A DNA stretch of 64,000 bases from DATFES01 sp035457725 (GTDB taxonomy: Bacteria > Pseudomonadota > Alphaproteobacteria > CACIAM-22H2). The stretch lies in the NCBI GenBank assembly GCA_035457725.1, contig DATIBC010000028.1, positions 1-64,000 of the forward strand. The letters are read 5' to 3'. The notes under the pieces were generated by a model that saw only the letters and a list, made by a program, of their open reading frames with translations, made no database searches and had not been told where the DNA came from. A program made the translations under genes and the position numbers. Within the stretch, counting starts at the first letter, position 1, and the number at the start of each line of letters is the position of its first letter. This document shows positions 27,024 through 35,479 of the stretch, in pieces.

Positions 27024-27092
27024 ATGCCCTACCTGATCATATTCCTGTTCGCGCTGTTTCTCGGTCTCGTGGCGAGCTGTGTTCTCACCTGA
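27024..27092 (+). CDS. Possible 22-residue membrane or lipid-anchored peptide
   Basis: A very small ATG-started frame encoding MPYLIIFLFALFLGLVASC plus VLT. It is one hydrophobic helix ending in LVASC, which looks like a lipobox, so processing would leave a four-residue lipopeptide. It lies 19 bases after pgeF and its 3' end overlaps the start of the following lipoprotein gene by 14 bases, which could couple their translation. There is no family match I can name; a spurious frame is possible. Confidence 0.35.
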   Translation: MPYLIIFLFALFLGLVASCVLT

Positions 27093-27936
27093 TCGGCACG
27101 CCGGGTGGAAATGCGCGGCGCTGCTTGGTGCGCTTTGGCTGGCCGCGTGCGGCGATCTGCCGCGGCCGCTGGCGCCCGAAACAAAGCCGCTGGCGGAGCC
27201 ATTGCTGCTGCCGCCCGATCGCGCCGGGGTGCTGGTGACGCCGATCGTCGGGCTTCCGGGCGAAGCCGGCGAGAGGCTGGCCGAGGCGCTCGCCGAAGCG
27301 TTGCGCAACGCCGAAGTTCCCGCCGACACGCGAGCGCGCAACGCCGGGAGTCTGTTGTTGGTAACCGCCGTCCGGGCGAACGACGGCGGCGGCCAACGCA
27401 TCGAGGCCGATCTTTATCGTCCTGACGGCACGCGCGCGGCACGACACGCCGCCGCGATCCCGCGCGGCGCCGCGCCAGCGACCCGCGACGCTTGGAGCGA
27501 GCCGGCGCGCGAGATCGCCCTGGCGATGGTGGCGGCCCTCGCCACGCCGGTCGGCCGCGTCGCCGGGCCACCCAAGCCGATCGTCATCGGCGCAATCTCC
27601 GGACCGCCGCCCCAGGAGGCCAACATCCTGGCGCGGGCGCTGGCTTACAATCTGCAGCGCGCGCGTGTGGCCGTCGCCGAGGCGCCGAACGACGAGGCCC
27701 TGCAGCTCGCCGGCGAAATCGCCGTCGCGCCGAAGAATCGACTCGAACGGCGATTGCGTATCCGTTGGATGATACGCCAACCCGACGGCAGCGTCGTCGG
27801 TGACGTGCAGCAGGAGAACGACGTACCGGTGGACCTGCTTGAGCGAGCATGGCCCGAAATCGCGTTGGCGATCGCCGAGGGCGCCGCCGACGGCATCGCC
27901 AATTTGCTGCGGCAATCGGACGGTGGTCGGCCGTGA
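27079..27936 (+). CDS. Predicted lipoprotein of unknown function
   Basis: A 285-residue protein with a lipoprotein signal: basic start, hydrophobic CAALLGALWLAAC and a lipobox LAAC, so the mature protein is lipid-anchored in the envelope. The mature part is rich in Ala, Arg, Pro and Glu, with repeated AEALAEALRNAEV and ALAYNLQRARVAV helical segments and no motif that names an activity. It starts at GTG 27079 or slightly later. It follows pgeF; a cell-envelope role is all that can be inferred. Confidence 0.72.
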   Translation: MFSPDRHAGWKCAALLGALWLAACGDLPRPLAPETKPLAEPLLLPPDRAGVLVTPIVGLPGEAGERLAEALAEALRNAEVPADTRARNAGSLLLVTAVRANDGGGQRIEADLYRPDGTRAARHAAAIPRGAAPATRDAWSEPAREIALAMVAALATPVGRVAGPPKPIVIGAISGPPPQEANILARALAYNLQRARVAVAEAPNDEALQLAGEIAVAPKNRLERRLRIRWMIRQPDGSVVGDVQQENDVPVDLLERAWPEIALAIAEGAADGIANLLRQSDGGRP

Positions 27937-28080
27937 ACGCGGCCGTCCGGCGTTCTTGATCGTTGGCTCGCGGACCGGTTAGTTTTGAGGTTCGCTTCTC
28001 ACCCCGCCGATCGTCTCTTCGGTCGCGCGCGGATGCATCACCCAAACGGCGCGAGCGATCATGGCCATTGGAGCCTTCGC

Positions 28081-28776
28081 ATGACGTCAAATCCGCTTGC
28101 CGAGGTACTACTTGAGGCGTATCGGCAGAGCCACGACCTGGACGCGTCGTCGAGCGAGCGATTGGCCGCCTTCGCCGACGTCGTGCGAAAGATGCGGCCA
28201 TCGTTCGCCGAGGCGGTCGACCGCATGGTGGGCAGGCTGCGACAGAGCGGCGCCGGAATGTCCGCCCCGCAACCCGGCGACGTGATGCCGCCTTTCATCC
28301 TGCCCGACACCGACGGTCGTCTGGTGAGCCTGGAGCGATTGCTGAGCCAGGGACCGACCGCGATCGTCTTCAACCGCGGGCATTGGTGCCATTACTGCCG
28401 CATGAACGCCAACGCCTTGGTCAACGCGCACGAGCAGATCAAGGACCAAGGCAAGCAAATCGTCGCCATTGTCCCCGATCGCCAGCAGTACGCGCGCAAG
28501 TTCAAATCGGAATCGAAAGTTCCGTTCCCCGTCCTGATCGATATCGACAACGGATACGCGATATCGCTCAACCTGGCGATCTGGATCGGCGCAGAGTTGG
28601 AGCGCGCGCTTGGCGAGGCAGGTTTCGACATTCCCCGATATCAAGGCAATGACGCTTGGATTTTGCCGATTCCCGCGACCTTCGTCGTCGATCAAGACGG
28701 CAAGGTAAAGGCGCGCTTCGTCGACCCCGATTATCGCCGTCGGATGTCGATCGCGGACATGCTCAAGGCGTTGTGA
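28081..28776 (+). CDS. Peroxiredoxin-like (AhpC/TSA-family) protein
   Basis: A 231-residue thioredoxin-fold protein. About 85 N-terminal residues form a helical extension, then DVMPPFILPDTDGRLVSLERLLSQGPTAIVFNRGHWCHYCRMN opens the peroxiredoxin-like domain. The active-site motif reads CHYC instead of the classical peroxidatic TPVC, so a disulfide reductase or atypical peroxidase is likely. ATG 28081 was chosen because an earlier start only adds unrelated sequence. It is convergent with a LysR gene, seven bases from its stop. Confidence 0.82.
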   Translation: MTSNPLAEVLLEAYRQSHDLDASSSERLAAFADVVRKMRPSFAEAVDRMVGRLRQSGAGMSAPQPGDVMPPFILPDTDGRLVSLERLLSQGPTAIVFNRGHWCHYCRMNANALVNAHEQIKDQGKQIVAIVPDRQQYARKFKSESKVPFPVLIDIDNGYAISLNLAIWIGAELERALGEAGFDIPRYQGNDAWILPIPATFVVDQDGKVKARFVDPDYRRRMSIADMLKAL

Positions 28777-28783
28777 TGCCGGT

Positions 28784-29671
28784 CTAGTGGACGTAAGGGG
28801 ACCAGTCGGCGGCCCGCAACAGATTGAGCAGCATCGTGGCGACATGCGAGCGTTGACGGCCGGCGACGCCGTAGATCGCCACCGTCCGCTTGACGTCGAG
28901 CCCGTTTATCGGCAGCGAGCGCAGCCGCTCGGACCGTCTTGTGCTGACGGGAACGATCGCCACGCCGAGGTTGGCTTCGAGCATCGCGATCAGATCGTGG
29001 TGCGTCGTGACTTCGTGAGCGTCGGTCTTGGCGATGCCTCTCATGCCCAGGCGCAAGGAGATCTCGTCCACCATTTCGCACGCCGCTTGGAACAAAAACC
29101 GTTCGCCGCTCAGCTGTTCGATGTCGACCGAATCCTGGTTGGCCAATTTGTGATCGCGATTGACGATCAGCTCGAACGGCTCGGTGAATAGCGGCCAGGT
29201 ATCGAGGCGTTCCCAGCCCTCGCCGAGCGGGCCGGCGATCAAGATTTCGACTTCGCCCGTCTTGAGCAGCTCCGATATCTCGCCTTTCCCGCCGCGGTTC
29301 AATTTCAGCTGAACGCGCGGGCACGCCCGCGACAGCTCGCCGATCGGCGCCGTAAGCAGACCCACATCGATGCTCGGCGATACCGCGATCGACAGCGACG
29401 CGGTCTCGCCGGCGGCGACCGCGCGGGCGAGGGTCTTGGCCGAAAGGGCGCTGTCATAGCACTGCCGCATCAACGGCAACATCCGCTTGCCGAGATCGGT
29501 CAAATGCGAAAGCGTCCGCTCGCGAGTCAACAACCGGCCGCCGAACTCGTCTTCGAGCAGATGGATGGCGCGCGTAAGCGCTGGTTGCGAGACGTTGCAT
29601 TCCTCGGCGGCGCGGGTGAAGTTCAAGGTCTGCGCCACAGCCAAGAAATAGCGGATCTGATACATCTCCAA
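28784..29671 (-). CDS. LysR-family transcriptional regulator
   Basis: A 295-residue regulator with the N-terminal winged helix-turn-helix (YFLAVAQTLNFTRAAEECNVSQPALTRAIHLLEDEFGGRLLTRE) and a periplasmic-binding-protein-like inducer domain ending in LNLLRAADW. No cysteine pair suggestive of OxyR-type redox sensing is evident near the usual positions. It is convergent with the peroxiredoxin gene and a 308-base gap lies upstream, so its target could be further away. The inducer is unknown. Confidence 0.9.
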   Translation of the reverse strand: MEMYQIRYFLAVAQTLNFTRAAEECNVSQPALTRAIHLLEDEFGGRLLTRERTLSHLTDLGKRMLPLMRQCYDSALSAKTLARAVAAGETASLSIAVSPSIDVGLLTAPIGELSRACPRVQLKLNRGGKGEISELLKTGEVEILIAGPLGEGWERLDTWPLFTEPFELIVNRDHKLANQDSVDIEQLSGERFLFQAACEMVDEISLRLGMRGIAKTDAHEVTTHHDLIAMLEANLGVAIVPVSTRRSERLRSLPINGLDVKRTVAIYGVAGRQRSHVATMLLNLLRAADWSPYVH

Positions 29672-29979
29672 TTGAGCAAGCCCCCCGAGGGACTGCGCTA
29701 TCGCATCGCGCCGCGTGGCGTTGGCGCGAACGCCCTCTCGTCCTATCTAAACCGAACGCAAGGATCGGCGCAAATCCGCCCCGTCCAGCCGCCCTCCAAA
29801 GTCGAGTTTTGGGTATGGCGTCCGCGTCGCGCCGCCGCTTCGCCGCGGTTTACAGTGCTATGACACCCTGTTACATTCCGCGCCGCCCGCGCCGGGTGGT
29901 CGACCGCCGCGGGCTAGTCGTTTGAATTACAATAGAAAAACAAGACCTCTGCGCATGGGTTCAGAGGGGATCGGGTACG
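29672..29979. promoter_or_regulatory. 308-base gap with the prs promoter region
   Basis: Divergent spacer between the LysR gene and prs. A TACAAT -10-like hexamer lies at 29928-29933, about 50 bases before the prs start, without a clear -35 at standard spacing. The segment near 29935 is A-rich. No gene, repeat or riboswitch-like fold is apparent. Confidence 0.4.
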
Positions 29980-30912
29980 ATGAAGATTCTCGCCTGCAAC
30001 AGCAACCGGCCGCTGGCTGAGGCGATCGCGGCCTACCTCAATCTGCCGCTGACCAAGGCGAGCGTACGGCGGTTCTCGGATCTCGAAGTGTTCGTCGAGA
30101 TTCTCGAGAACGTGCGCGGCGAGGACGTGTTCGTCATCCAGTCGACCTCCTATCCCGCCAACGACAATCTGATGGAGCTGTTGGTCTGCCTCGACGCGCT
30201 TCGGCGCGGATCGGCGCGGCGCGTCACGGCCGTCATCCCCTACTACGGTTACGCACGCCAGGACCGCAAGTCCGGCCCGCGAACGCCGATCTCGGCCAAG
30301 CTGGTGGCCAATCTGATCACCATCGCCGGCGCGGCGCGTGTTGTCACGCTCGATCTCCACGCCGGACAAATTCAGGGTTTCTTCGATATCCCGACCGACA
30401 ACCTGTTTTCTGCGCCGGTTTTCGTGAAGGACATTCAGGAGCGCTTCAAAGGCGCCGATGTAGTGATGGTATCGCCGGACGTCGGCGGAGTGGTGCGGGC
30501 TCGCGCCATCGCCAAGCGTATCGAGGCCGACCTCGCCATCATCGACAAGCGCCGCGAGCGCGCCGGGGTGTCGGAGGTCATGAACATCATCGGCGACGTC
30601 AACGGGCGGACCTGCATTCTCGCCGACGACATCGTCGATTCGGCCGGAACGCTTTGCAACGCCGCCGAAGCGCTGGCCGACGCCGGCGCCGAGGGCGTGC
30701 ACGCTTATGTCACGCATGGGGTGTTGTCGGGCGGTGCCGCGGCGCGGGTTGGCGCGTCGCCGATCAAATCGCTGGTCATCACCGACAGCATAATGGCGAC
30801 GGAAGCCGTGCGCGTGTCGAACAACATCCGTCAGTTGACGATCGCGCCGCTGATGGCCGAGGCGATTTTGCGGATAAGCGAGGAGCGATCGGTGTCAAGC
30901 CTGTTCGACTGA
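29980..30912 (+). CDS. prs: Ribose-phosphate pyrophosphokinase
   Basis: A 310-residue cytosolic enzyme producing PRPP from ribose 5-phosphate and ATP for nucleotide, histidine and tryptophan synthesis. Signature features are SVRRFSDLEVFVEILENVRGEDVFVIQS, the Tyr-rich flexible loop PYYGYARQDRK, and the PRPP-binding motif DDIVDSAGTLCNAA. It begins with the usual KILACNSNRPLAEAIAAYL. The order prs-rplY-pth-ychF on one strand is a known alphaproteobacterial arrangement. Confidence 0.97.
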   Translation: MKILACNSNRPLAEAIAAYLNLPLTKASVRRFSDLEVFVEILENVRGEDVFVIQSTSYPANDNLMELLVCLDALRRGSARRVTAVIPYYGYARQDRKSGPRTPISAKLVANLITIAGAARVVTLDLHAGQIQGFFDIPTDNLFSAPVFVKDIQERFKGADVVMVSPDVGGVVRARAIAKRIEADLAIIDKRRERAGVSEVMNIIGDVNGRTCILADDIVDSAGTLCNAAEALADAGAEGVHAYVTHGVLSGGAAARVGASPIKSLVITDSIMATEAVRVSNNIRQLTIAPLMAEAILRISEERSVSSLFD

Positions 30913-30990
30913 GCCGATCGCGCGAGGAGTTCCACTGGCGCAGCGGCACCCCTGGAGGCCAGCGCCGAACTTGACGAAAAGGAGATGACG

Positions 30991-31773
30991 ATGATCGAGA
31001 CAACCAAGATCGCGGCCGAGCCGCGAGCGCGGGCCGGAAAGGGGGCCGCCCGCGCCACCCGTCGCGCCGGCCGCGTGCCCGGCGTGATTTACGGCGACAG
31101 GAAGCCCCCGACCCTCATCGATCTTGATCCGCGCGAGATGGCGCGAGAGATCAATCGCGCCGGGTTCTTTACGCGTGTGTTCGACGTCGACGTCAAGGGC
31201 ACTGTCGAGCGATGCCTGGCCCGCGACCTTCAGCTGCATCCCGTGTCCGACAACGCCGAACACGTCGATTTCATGCGGGTCAACGACGAAACGCGCATTC
31301 GCGTCGGCGTGCCGGTGAAGTTCCTCAACCAGGACAAGTCGCCCGGGCTGAAGCGCGGCGGCGTGCTCAACGTCGTGCGCCACACGATCGAGGTCTACTG
31401 CCGGGTTGATAACATCCCGCAGTTGATCACCGTCGATCTCGAGGGTCTCGATATCGGCGATTCGGTGCATATCAGCGCCGTCAAGCTGCCCGAAGGCGTG
31501 CGGCCGACGATCACCACGCGTGACTTCACGATCGCCGCGGTCGCGGCGCCGAGCGTGCTGAAGACGGCGGAGGAAGAGGCGGCCGAGGCGGCGGCGAAGG
31601 CGGCGGCGGCGGCGGCGCTGGTGGGGCCCGAAGGCACGGTTCCGGCACCAGGCGCGGCGCCGGGAGCTCCCGGCGCGCCCGCCGCGGCGGCGCCCGCAGC
31701 GGCGGCCGGAGCGGCCCCGGCGGCCGCTCCAGCCAAAGGCGGCGATGCGAAAGGCGGCGCAGCGAAGAAGTAG
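30991..31773 (+). CDS. rplY: 50S ribosomal protein L25 (Ctc type) with long Ala-rich tail
   Basis: A 260-residue L25/Ctc protein that binds 5S rRNA. The N-terminal L25 domain (EPRARAGKGAARATRRAGRVPGVIYG) and the C-terminal TL5 domain (SVHISAVKLPEGVRPTITTRDFTI) are both present, followed by an unusually long low-complexity Ala/Pro/Gly tail of about 70 residues. I chose ATG 30991, which has AAAAGGAG with six bases of spacing; ATG 30985 sits directly on that ribosome binding site. Confidence 0.92.
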   Translation: MIETTKIAAEPRARAGKGAARATRRAGRVPGVIYGDRKPPTLIDLDPREMAREINRAGFFTRVFDVDVKGTVERCLARDLQLHPVSDNAEHVDFMRVNDETRIRVGVPVKFLNQDKSPGLKRGGVLNVVRHTIEVYCRVDNIPQLITVDLEGLDIGDSVHISAVKLPEGVRPTITTRDFTIAAVAAPSVLKTAEEEAAEAAAKAAAAAALVGPEGTVPAPGAAPGAPGAPAAAAPAAAAGAAPAAAPAKGGDAKGGAAKK

Positions 31774-31797
31774 CGCTTTGCCAGCCGCGCGTGCGTC

Positions 31798-32415
31798 ATG
31801 CTGCTCGTCGTCGGGCTCGGCAATCCTGGCCCGGAATACGCCCGTCATCGCCACAATATCGGCTTCATGGCGGTGGACGCGATCGTCGACCGCCATGAGT
31901 TCGCGCCATTTCGCCCGCGTTTCGACGGCCGCGCCGCCGAGGGGCGGCTCGGCGGCGTCCGAGCGGTGTGCCTCAAGCCGTCGACTTACATGAACGAGTC
32001 CGGCCGTTCGGTGGCGGCGGCAATGCGCTTTTACAAGTTGGAGTCGGCGCAGGTGATCGCCATTCACGACGAAGTCGATCTGATGCCCGGCCGCTGCAAG
32101 GTCAAACAGGGCGGTGGCAACGCCGGACACAACGGGCTGCGCTCGCTCGACGCGTATATTGGTCGCGAATACTGGCGGGTACGGCTTGGCGTCGGCCACC
32201 CCGGCGACAAGGATCGCGTGCCCGACTATGTGCTGCACGATTTCGCCAAGGCGGATCGCCTATGGCTCGAGCCGCTGATCGAGGCGGTGGCCGACGCGTT
32301 CCCCTTGCTTGCCAAAAGCGACGCCGCGGGGTTCATGAATCGGGTCGCGCTTGCCACGCAGCCACCGAAAGCGGCGAAGCCCAAACCCGAGAGGCCGCCG
32401 CCCGGCCGCGCCTAA
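31798..32415 (+). CDS. pth: Peptidyl-tRNA hydrolase
   Basis: A 205-residue essential enzyme that frees tRNA from peptidyl-tRNA dropped by the ribosome. Catalytic features are VVGLGNPGPEYARHRHNIGF with the His, IHDEVDLMPGRCKVK with the Asp, and KQGGGNAGHNGLRSLDAYIG. The frame ends in a short Pro/Lys tail. It follows rplY by 24 bases and a palindromic intergenic repeat separates it from ychF. Confidence 0.96.
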   Translation: MLLVVGLGNPGPEYARHRHNIGFMAVDAIVDRHEFAPFRPRFDGRAAEGRLGGVRAVCLKPSTYMNESGRSVAAAMRFYKLESAQVIAIHDEVDLMPGRCKVKQGGGNAGHNGLRSLDAYIGREYWRVRLGVGHPGDKDRVPDYVLHDFAKADRLWLEPLIEAVADAFPLLAKSDAAGFMNRVALATQPPKAAKPKPERPPPGRA

Positions 32416-32428
32416 TCCACGGCTCGTC

Positions 32429-32494
32429 CTTCGACACGCTCAGGGCGAGACCATCCCGATCCACCGCAACGGCCCCGTGCTGAGCCTGTCGAAG
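32429..32494. repeat. CTTCGACA...TGTCGAAG palindromic repeat
   Basis: CTTCGACACGCTCAG (32429-32443) pairs with CTGAGCCTGTCGAAG (32480-32494) over 15 bases with one mismatch. The element matches a widely dispersed intergenic family in alphaproteobacteria built on CTGAGCNTGTCGAAG. Related copies sit at 35448-35462 and, degenerate, at 12484-12541. Confidence 0.8.
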
Positions 32495-32531
32495 CATCCG
32501 GCCCACCCGATACGGACCGACACGACGCGCC

Positions 32532-33629
32532 ATGGGATTTCGCTGCGGCATCGTCGGATTGCCCAACGTCGGCAAGTCGACACTGTTCAACGCATTGACC
32601 GCGACCGCCGCCGCCGCGGCGGCGAATTACCCGTTCTGCACCATCGATCCCAATGTCGGCCGTGTGCCGGTGCCCGACCCGCGCCTCGACGCGATCGCCC
32701 GACTCGCCAAGTCGGCGCGCACGGTTCCGACACAACTCGAATTCGTCGATATCGCCGGACTGGTGCGCGGCGCATCCAAGGGCGAAGGCCTCGGCAATCA
32801 GTTTCTCGGCCATATCCGCGAAGTCGACGCGATCGTCCACGTCGTGCGCTGTTTTGCCGCCGGCGACGTGACCCATGTCGAAGGTTCGGTCGATCCGATC
32901 CGCGACATCGAGACCGTCGAAACCGAACTCATGCTTGCCGATCTCGACAGCCTGGAAAAGCGGCTTGCCGCGGCGCAGAAGAAGGCGAAAGGCGGCGACC
33001 CTGAAGCGAAGGCCCAACTCGATGTCATGGAGCCGGTGGCGGCGCTGCTGCGCGACGGCAAACTGGCGCGCGCATTCGTTCCCGCCACCGAACGCGCACT
33101 CGTGTTCCGGCTGCTCCAGCTCCTGACCGCGAAGCCGGTGCTCTATGTGTGCAATGTCGAGGAGGAAGCGGCGGCGGAGGGCAACGCGCTGTCCGCACGC
33201 GTGTTCGAAAGGGCGCGCGCCGAGGGCGCGCGGGCGGTGGTGATTTCGGCGGCGATCGAGGCCGAGATGGCGCAATTGTCCGATGTCGAGCGAACCGAAT
33301 TCCTCGCCCACCTCGATCTCGGCGAAACCGGACTCGCGCGGGTGATTCGCGCCGGTTATGCGTTGCTCAATCTGATCACGTTCTTCACCGCCGGACCGAA
33401 GGAAGCGCGCGCCTGGACGGTACGTCGCGGCGCCAAGGCGCCCGAGGCCGCGGGCGCGATCCATAGCGATTTCGAGCGCGGCTTCATCTGCGCCGAGACG
33501 ATCTCCTATGAAGATTACGTGGGGTTGGGGGGTGAGCAGGCGGCGAAGGACGCCGGCAAGATGCGGCAGGAAGGCCGCGATTACGTGGTGCGGGACGGCG
33601 ACGTCATCCTGTTCCGCTTCAATGTATAG
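32532..33629 (+). CDS. ychF: Ribosome-binding ATPase YchF
   Basis: A 365-residue Obg-family P-loop NTPase that preferentially binds ATP and associates with ribosomes, with roles in stress responses. Visible are the P-loop GIVGLPNVGKSTLFNALT, the switch region YPFCTIDPNVG, the DxxG-type VDIAGLVRGASKGEGLGNQFL, and the C-terminal TGS domain with its conserved SYEDYVGLGG end. Length is normal. It is downstream of pth across the repeat element and probably part of the same gene cluster. Confidence 0.97.
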   Translation: MGFRCGIVGLPNVGKSTLFNALTATAAAAAANYPFCTIDPNVGRVPVPDPRLDAIARLAKSARTVPTQLEFVDIAGLVRGASKGEGLGNQFLGHIREVDAIVHVVRCFAAGDVTHVEGSVDPIRDIETVETELMLADLDSLEKRLAAAQKKAKGGDPEAKAQLDVMEPVAALLRDGKLARAFVPATERALVFRLLQLLTAKPVLYVCNVEEEAAAEGNALSARVFERARAEGARAVVISAAIEAEMAQLSDVERTEFLAHLDLGETGLARVIRAGYALLNLITFFTAGPKEARAWTVRRGAKAPEAAGAIHSDFERGFICAETISYEDYVGLGGEQAAKDAGKMRQEGRDYVVRDGDVILFRFNV

Positions 33630-33729
33630 CAGCGCGAGCCGTCGACGGCGCGGCATGCGGCGCTTGTCGGTTCGTCTTGGGGGATGGTAAACGCTGCAGC
33701 GCGGAAAACGGCAAACGACGGAGAGGACA

Positions 33730-34401
33730 ATGCCAGAAACGATCCAGCTCACCGCCGCCGACGGCCACAAGCTTGCGTGCTACACGAGCCAGCCGAAAAG
33801 CAGGCCGCGCGGCGGTCTGGTCATCGTCCAGGAGATTTTTGGCGTCAACCGCCACATGCGCGGCGTCGCCGAAGGCTACGTCGCCGACGGATATGCGGTG
33901 GCGATGCCGGCGTTGTTCGATCGCATCGAGCGCGGCGTCGAGCTAGGCTACGGCGACGCCGATATCGCCCGCGGTCGCGAGGTGCGCGGCAAGATCGCCT
34001 GGGAGCAGGTGCTCGCCGACGTCGCCGCCGCCGCGGCCAACCTGAAAGGCGTCGGCAAGCTTGGCGTCGTCGGCTATTGCTGGGGCGGTTCGGTCACATG
34101 GCTGTCGGCGACGCGGCTGAAAAACTTCAGCGCGGCGGTGTGTTATTACGGCGGTCAGGTGGCGATGTTCGCCGATGAGAAGCCGAATTGCGCCGTCATG
34201 ATGCATTTCGGCGACAAGGATCAGTCGATTCCGATGAGCGACGTCGAGAAGGTCAAGGCGGCGCAGAAAGGTGCCGCCGAGATCCACGTATACCCGGCCG
34301 GACATGGATTCAACTGCGAGGAGCGCGGCAGCTACCACGCCGAGAGCGCGAAGATCGCCCGCGACCGTACCCTCGCCTTCTTCCGGAAACATGTCGGGTA
34401 A
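33730..34401 (+). CDS. Dienelactone hydrolase family protein
   Basis: A 223-residue alpha/beta hydrolase. The Cys nucleophile is in VVGYCWGGSVTWL, the Asp in HFGDKDQSIP and the His in YPAGHGFNCEERGSYH, the triad order of the DLH family. The N-terminal part (GGLVIVQEIFGVNRHMRGVAEGYVADGYAVAMP) matches carboxymethylenebutenolidase proteins. The natural substrate is unknown; many members act in detoxification. It starts at ATG 33730 with GGAGAGGA upstream and ends near the convergent VOC gene. Confidence 0.9.
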   Translation: MPETIQLTAADGHKLACYTSQPKSRPRGGLVIVQEIFGVNRHMRGVAEGYVADGYAVAMPALFDRIERGVELGYGDADIARGREVRGKIAWEQVLADVAAAAANLKGVGKLGVVGYCWGGSVTWLSATRLKNFSAAVCYYGGQVAMFADEKPNCAVMMHFGDKDQSIPMSDVEKVKAAQKGAAEIHVYPAGHGFNCEERGSYHAESAKIARDRTLAFFRKHVG

Positions 34402-34521
34402 CTGGCGACCGGTGCCACCCAACTCCCGCCTCGAAAGACGAAGACGGCAGCGGCATCGTTCGACGCCGCAGACTGAAGCCGAGAATCGTCAACTGCGCTC
34501 GGCGGGTCGCGGGAGCTATAG

Positions 34522-35391
34522 CTAAGCTTGTACGAACTCGATCGCGACGCCAAATGCATGCTCGGGCATGATCTGCGCCACGCCAGCATCCCGACGATGC
34601 GCAATACCATTGGCGCGCAGGTGCGCGTGCGCAGCGTCGAGATCGGCGACGACGATTCGATAGGCCGCAAAGTGCGGCGTTGGCGGTGCATTGGCGATTC
34701 GCGCGCCAGGAAACCGTTTCGCGAATTCCCGCGGCGACAAGACCGCAATGGTTCCGCGCGCCGTCGTCACGCGCAGCCCCTCGCCCGACCGCCGGACGGC
34801 GCGCTCGCCCTGCATTCGCGCAAAGAAATCGGCAAGTACGGGCGGGTCGGCGGCGACCATCGACACCTCGGCGATGGCGCGCGCGCCATTTGCGTGTCGC
34901 TGATACTCGGGCTTCCAGAAATACTGCGGCGCATGCTGCTGGCAGACGAAGAACGCCGCTTCGGGCATCGTTGCGTCGGCGACGAACGCGAGCGAGAACG
35001 CGACGCGCGCCGTTCCGCCGTCGGGCAGTTTGGCCTGGCGTTCGAAATCGAACAGGGCGAAATCCGATAGCTGCTTGGCGGCGAACTCGTCGCGATCGGC
35101 CCGCGCGTCGTGGCTCTCGAACACCAGCATCGACATGCCCTCGCGCCGGACCAGAAAATCGCGATTGAAGGCGCCGAATCCGAACGTCCCCGGCGTAGCA
35201 GGCGTTATTTTCTCCGGCTCCGCCACGCCGAGAAGTTCTAGAAAGCATCCCTCGAGCTGGACTAGATGGTTGGCCGTGCCCCACGGATGCTGCGCCCGCG
35301 GCGTGAGGGTGAAGCCGAGCCGGGCGTAAAAGCCGCGCGTCGACTCGAGGTCGCGCGCGGCGAGCACCAGATGATCAATGCCACGACCCAT
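34522..35391 (-). CDS. VOC-family (glyoxalase-like) protein
   Basis: A 289-residue protein with an N-terminal vicinal-oxygen-chelate module: GIDHLVLAARDLESTRGFYARLGFTLTPRAQHPWGTANHLVQLEGCFLELLGV, including the metal-ligand His and Glu. This resembles the Glyoxalase_3 family. The second half shows a partly similar module ending in GIAHRRDAGVAQIMPEHAFGVAIEF. The reaction is not evident. It lies 88 bases downstream of the aldolase/dehydrogenase fusion on the same strand, with a repeat hairpin between. Confidence 0.85.
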   Translation of the reverse strand: MGRGIDHLVLAARDLESTRGFYARLGFTLTPRAQHPWGTANHLVQLEGCFLELLGVAEPEKITPATPGTFGFGAFNRDFLVRREGMSMLVFESHDARADRDEFAAKQLSDFALFDFERQAKLPDGGTARVAFSLAFVADATMPEAAFFVCQQHAPQYFWKPEYQRHANGARAIAEVSMVAADPPVLADFFARMQGERAVRRSGEGLRVTTARGTIAVLSPREFAKRFPGARIANAPPTPHFAAYRIVVADLDAAHAHLRANGIAHRRDAGVAQIMPEHAFGVAIEFVQA

Positions 35392-35440
35392 CGTAGGTCG
35401 TTAGCCGATCGACAGGTTCAGCGCGCGGCGCACTCAGATT

Positions 35441-35469
35441 CCTCATGCTGAGTTTGTCGAAGCATGAGG
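35441..35469. repeat. Copy of the palindromic repeat with its own hairpin
   Basis: CCTCATGCT (35441-35449) pairs perfectly with AGCATGAGG (35461-35469). The overlapping CTGAGTTTGTCGAAG (35448-35462) is the repeat core shared with 32480-32494. It lies between the VOC gene and the fusion gene and could terminate or process their transcript. Confidence 0.75.
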
Positions 35470-35479
35470 CCCATCCTCT

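Noticed and set aside
30895..32238. A 447-residue minus-strand open frame opposite rplY and pth
   Set aside because: The composition is typical of an antisense frame of GC-rich genes, and the plus-strand rplY and pth are certain.
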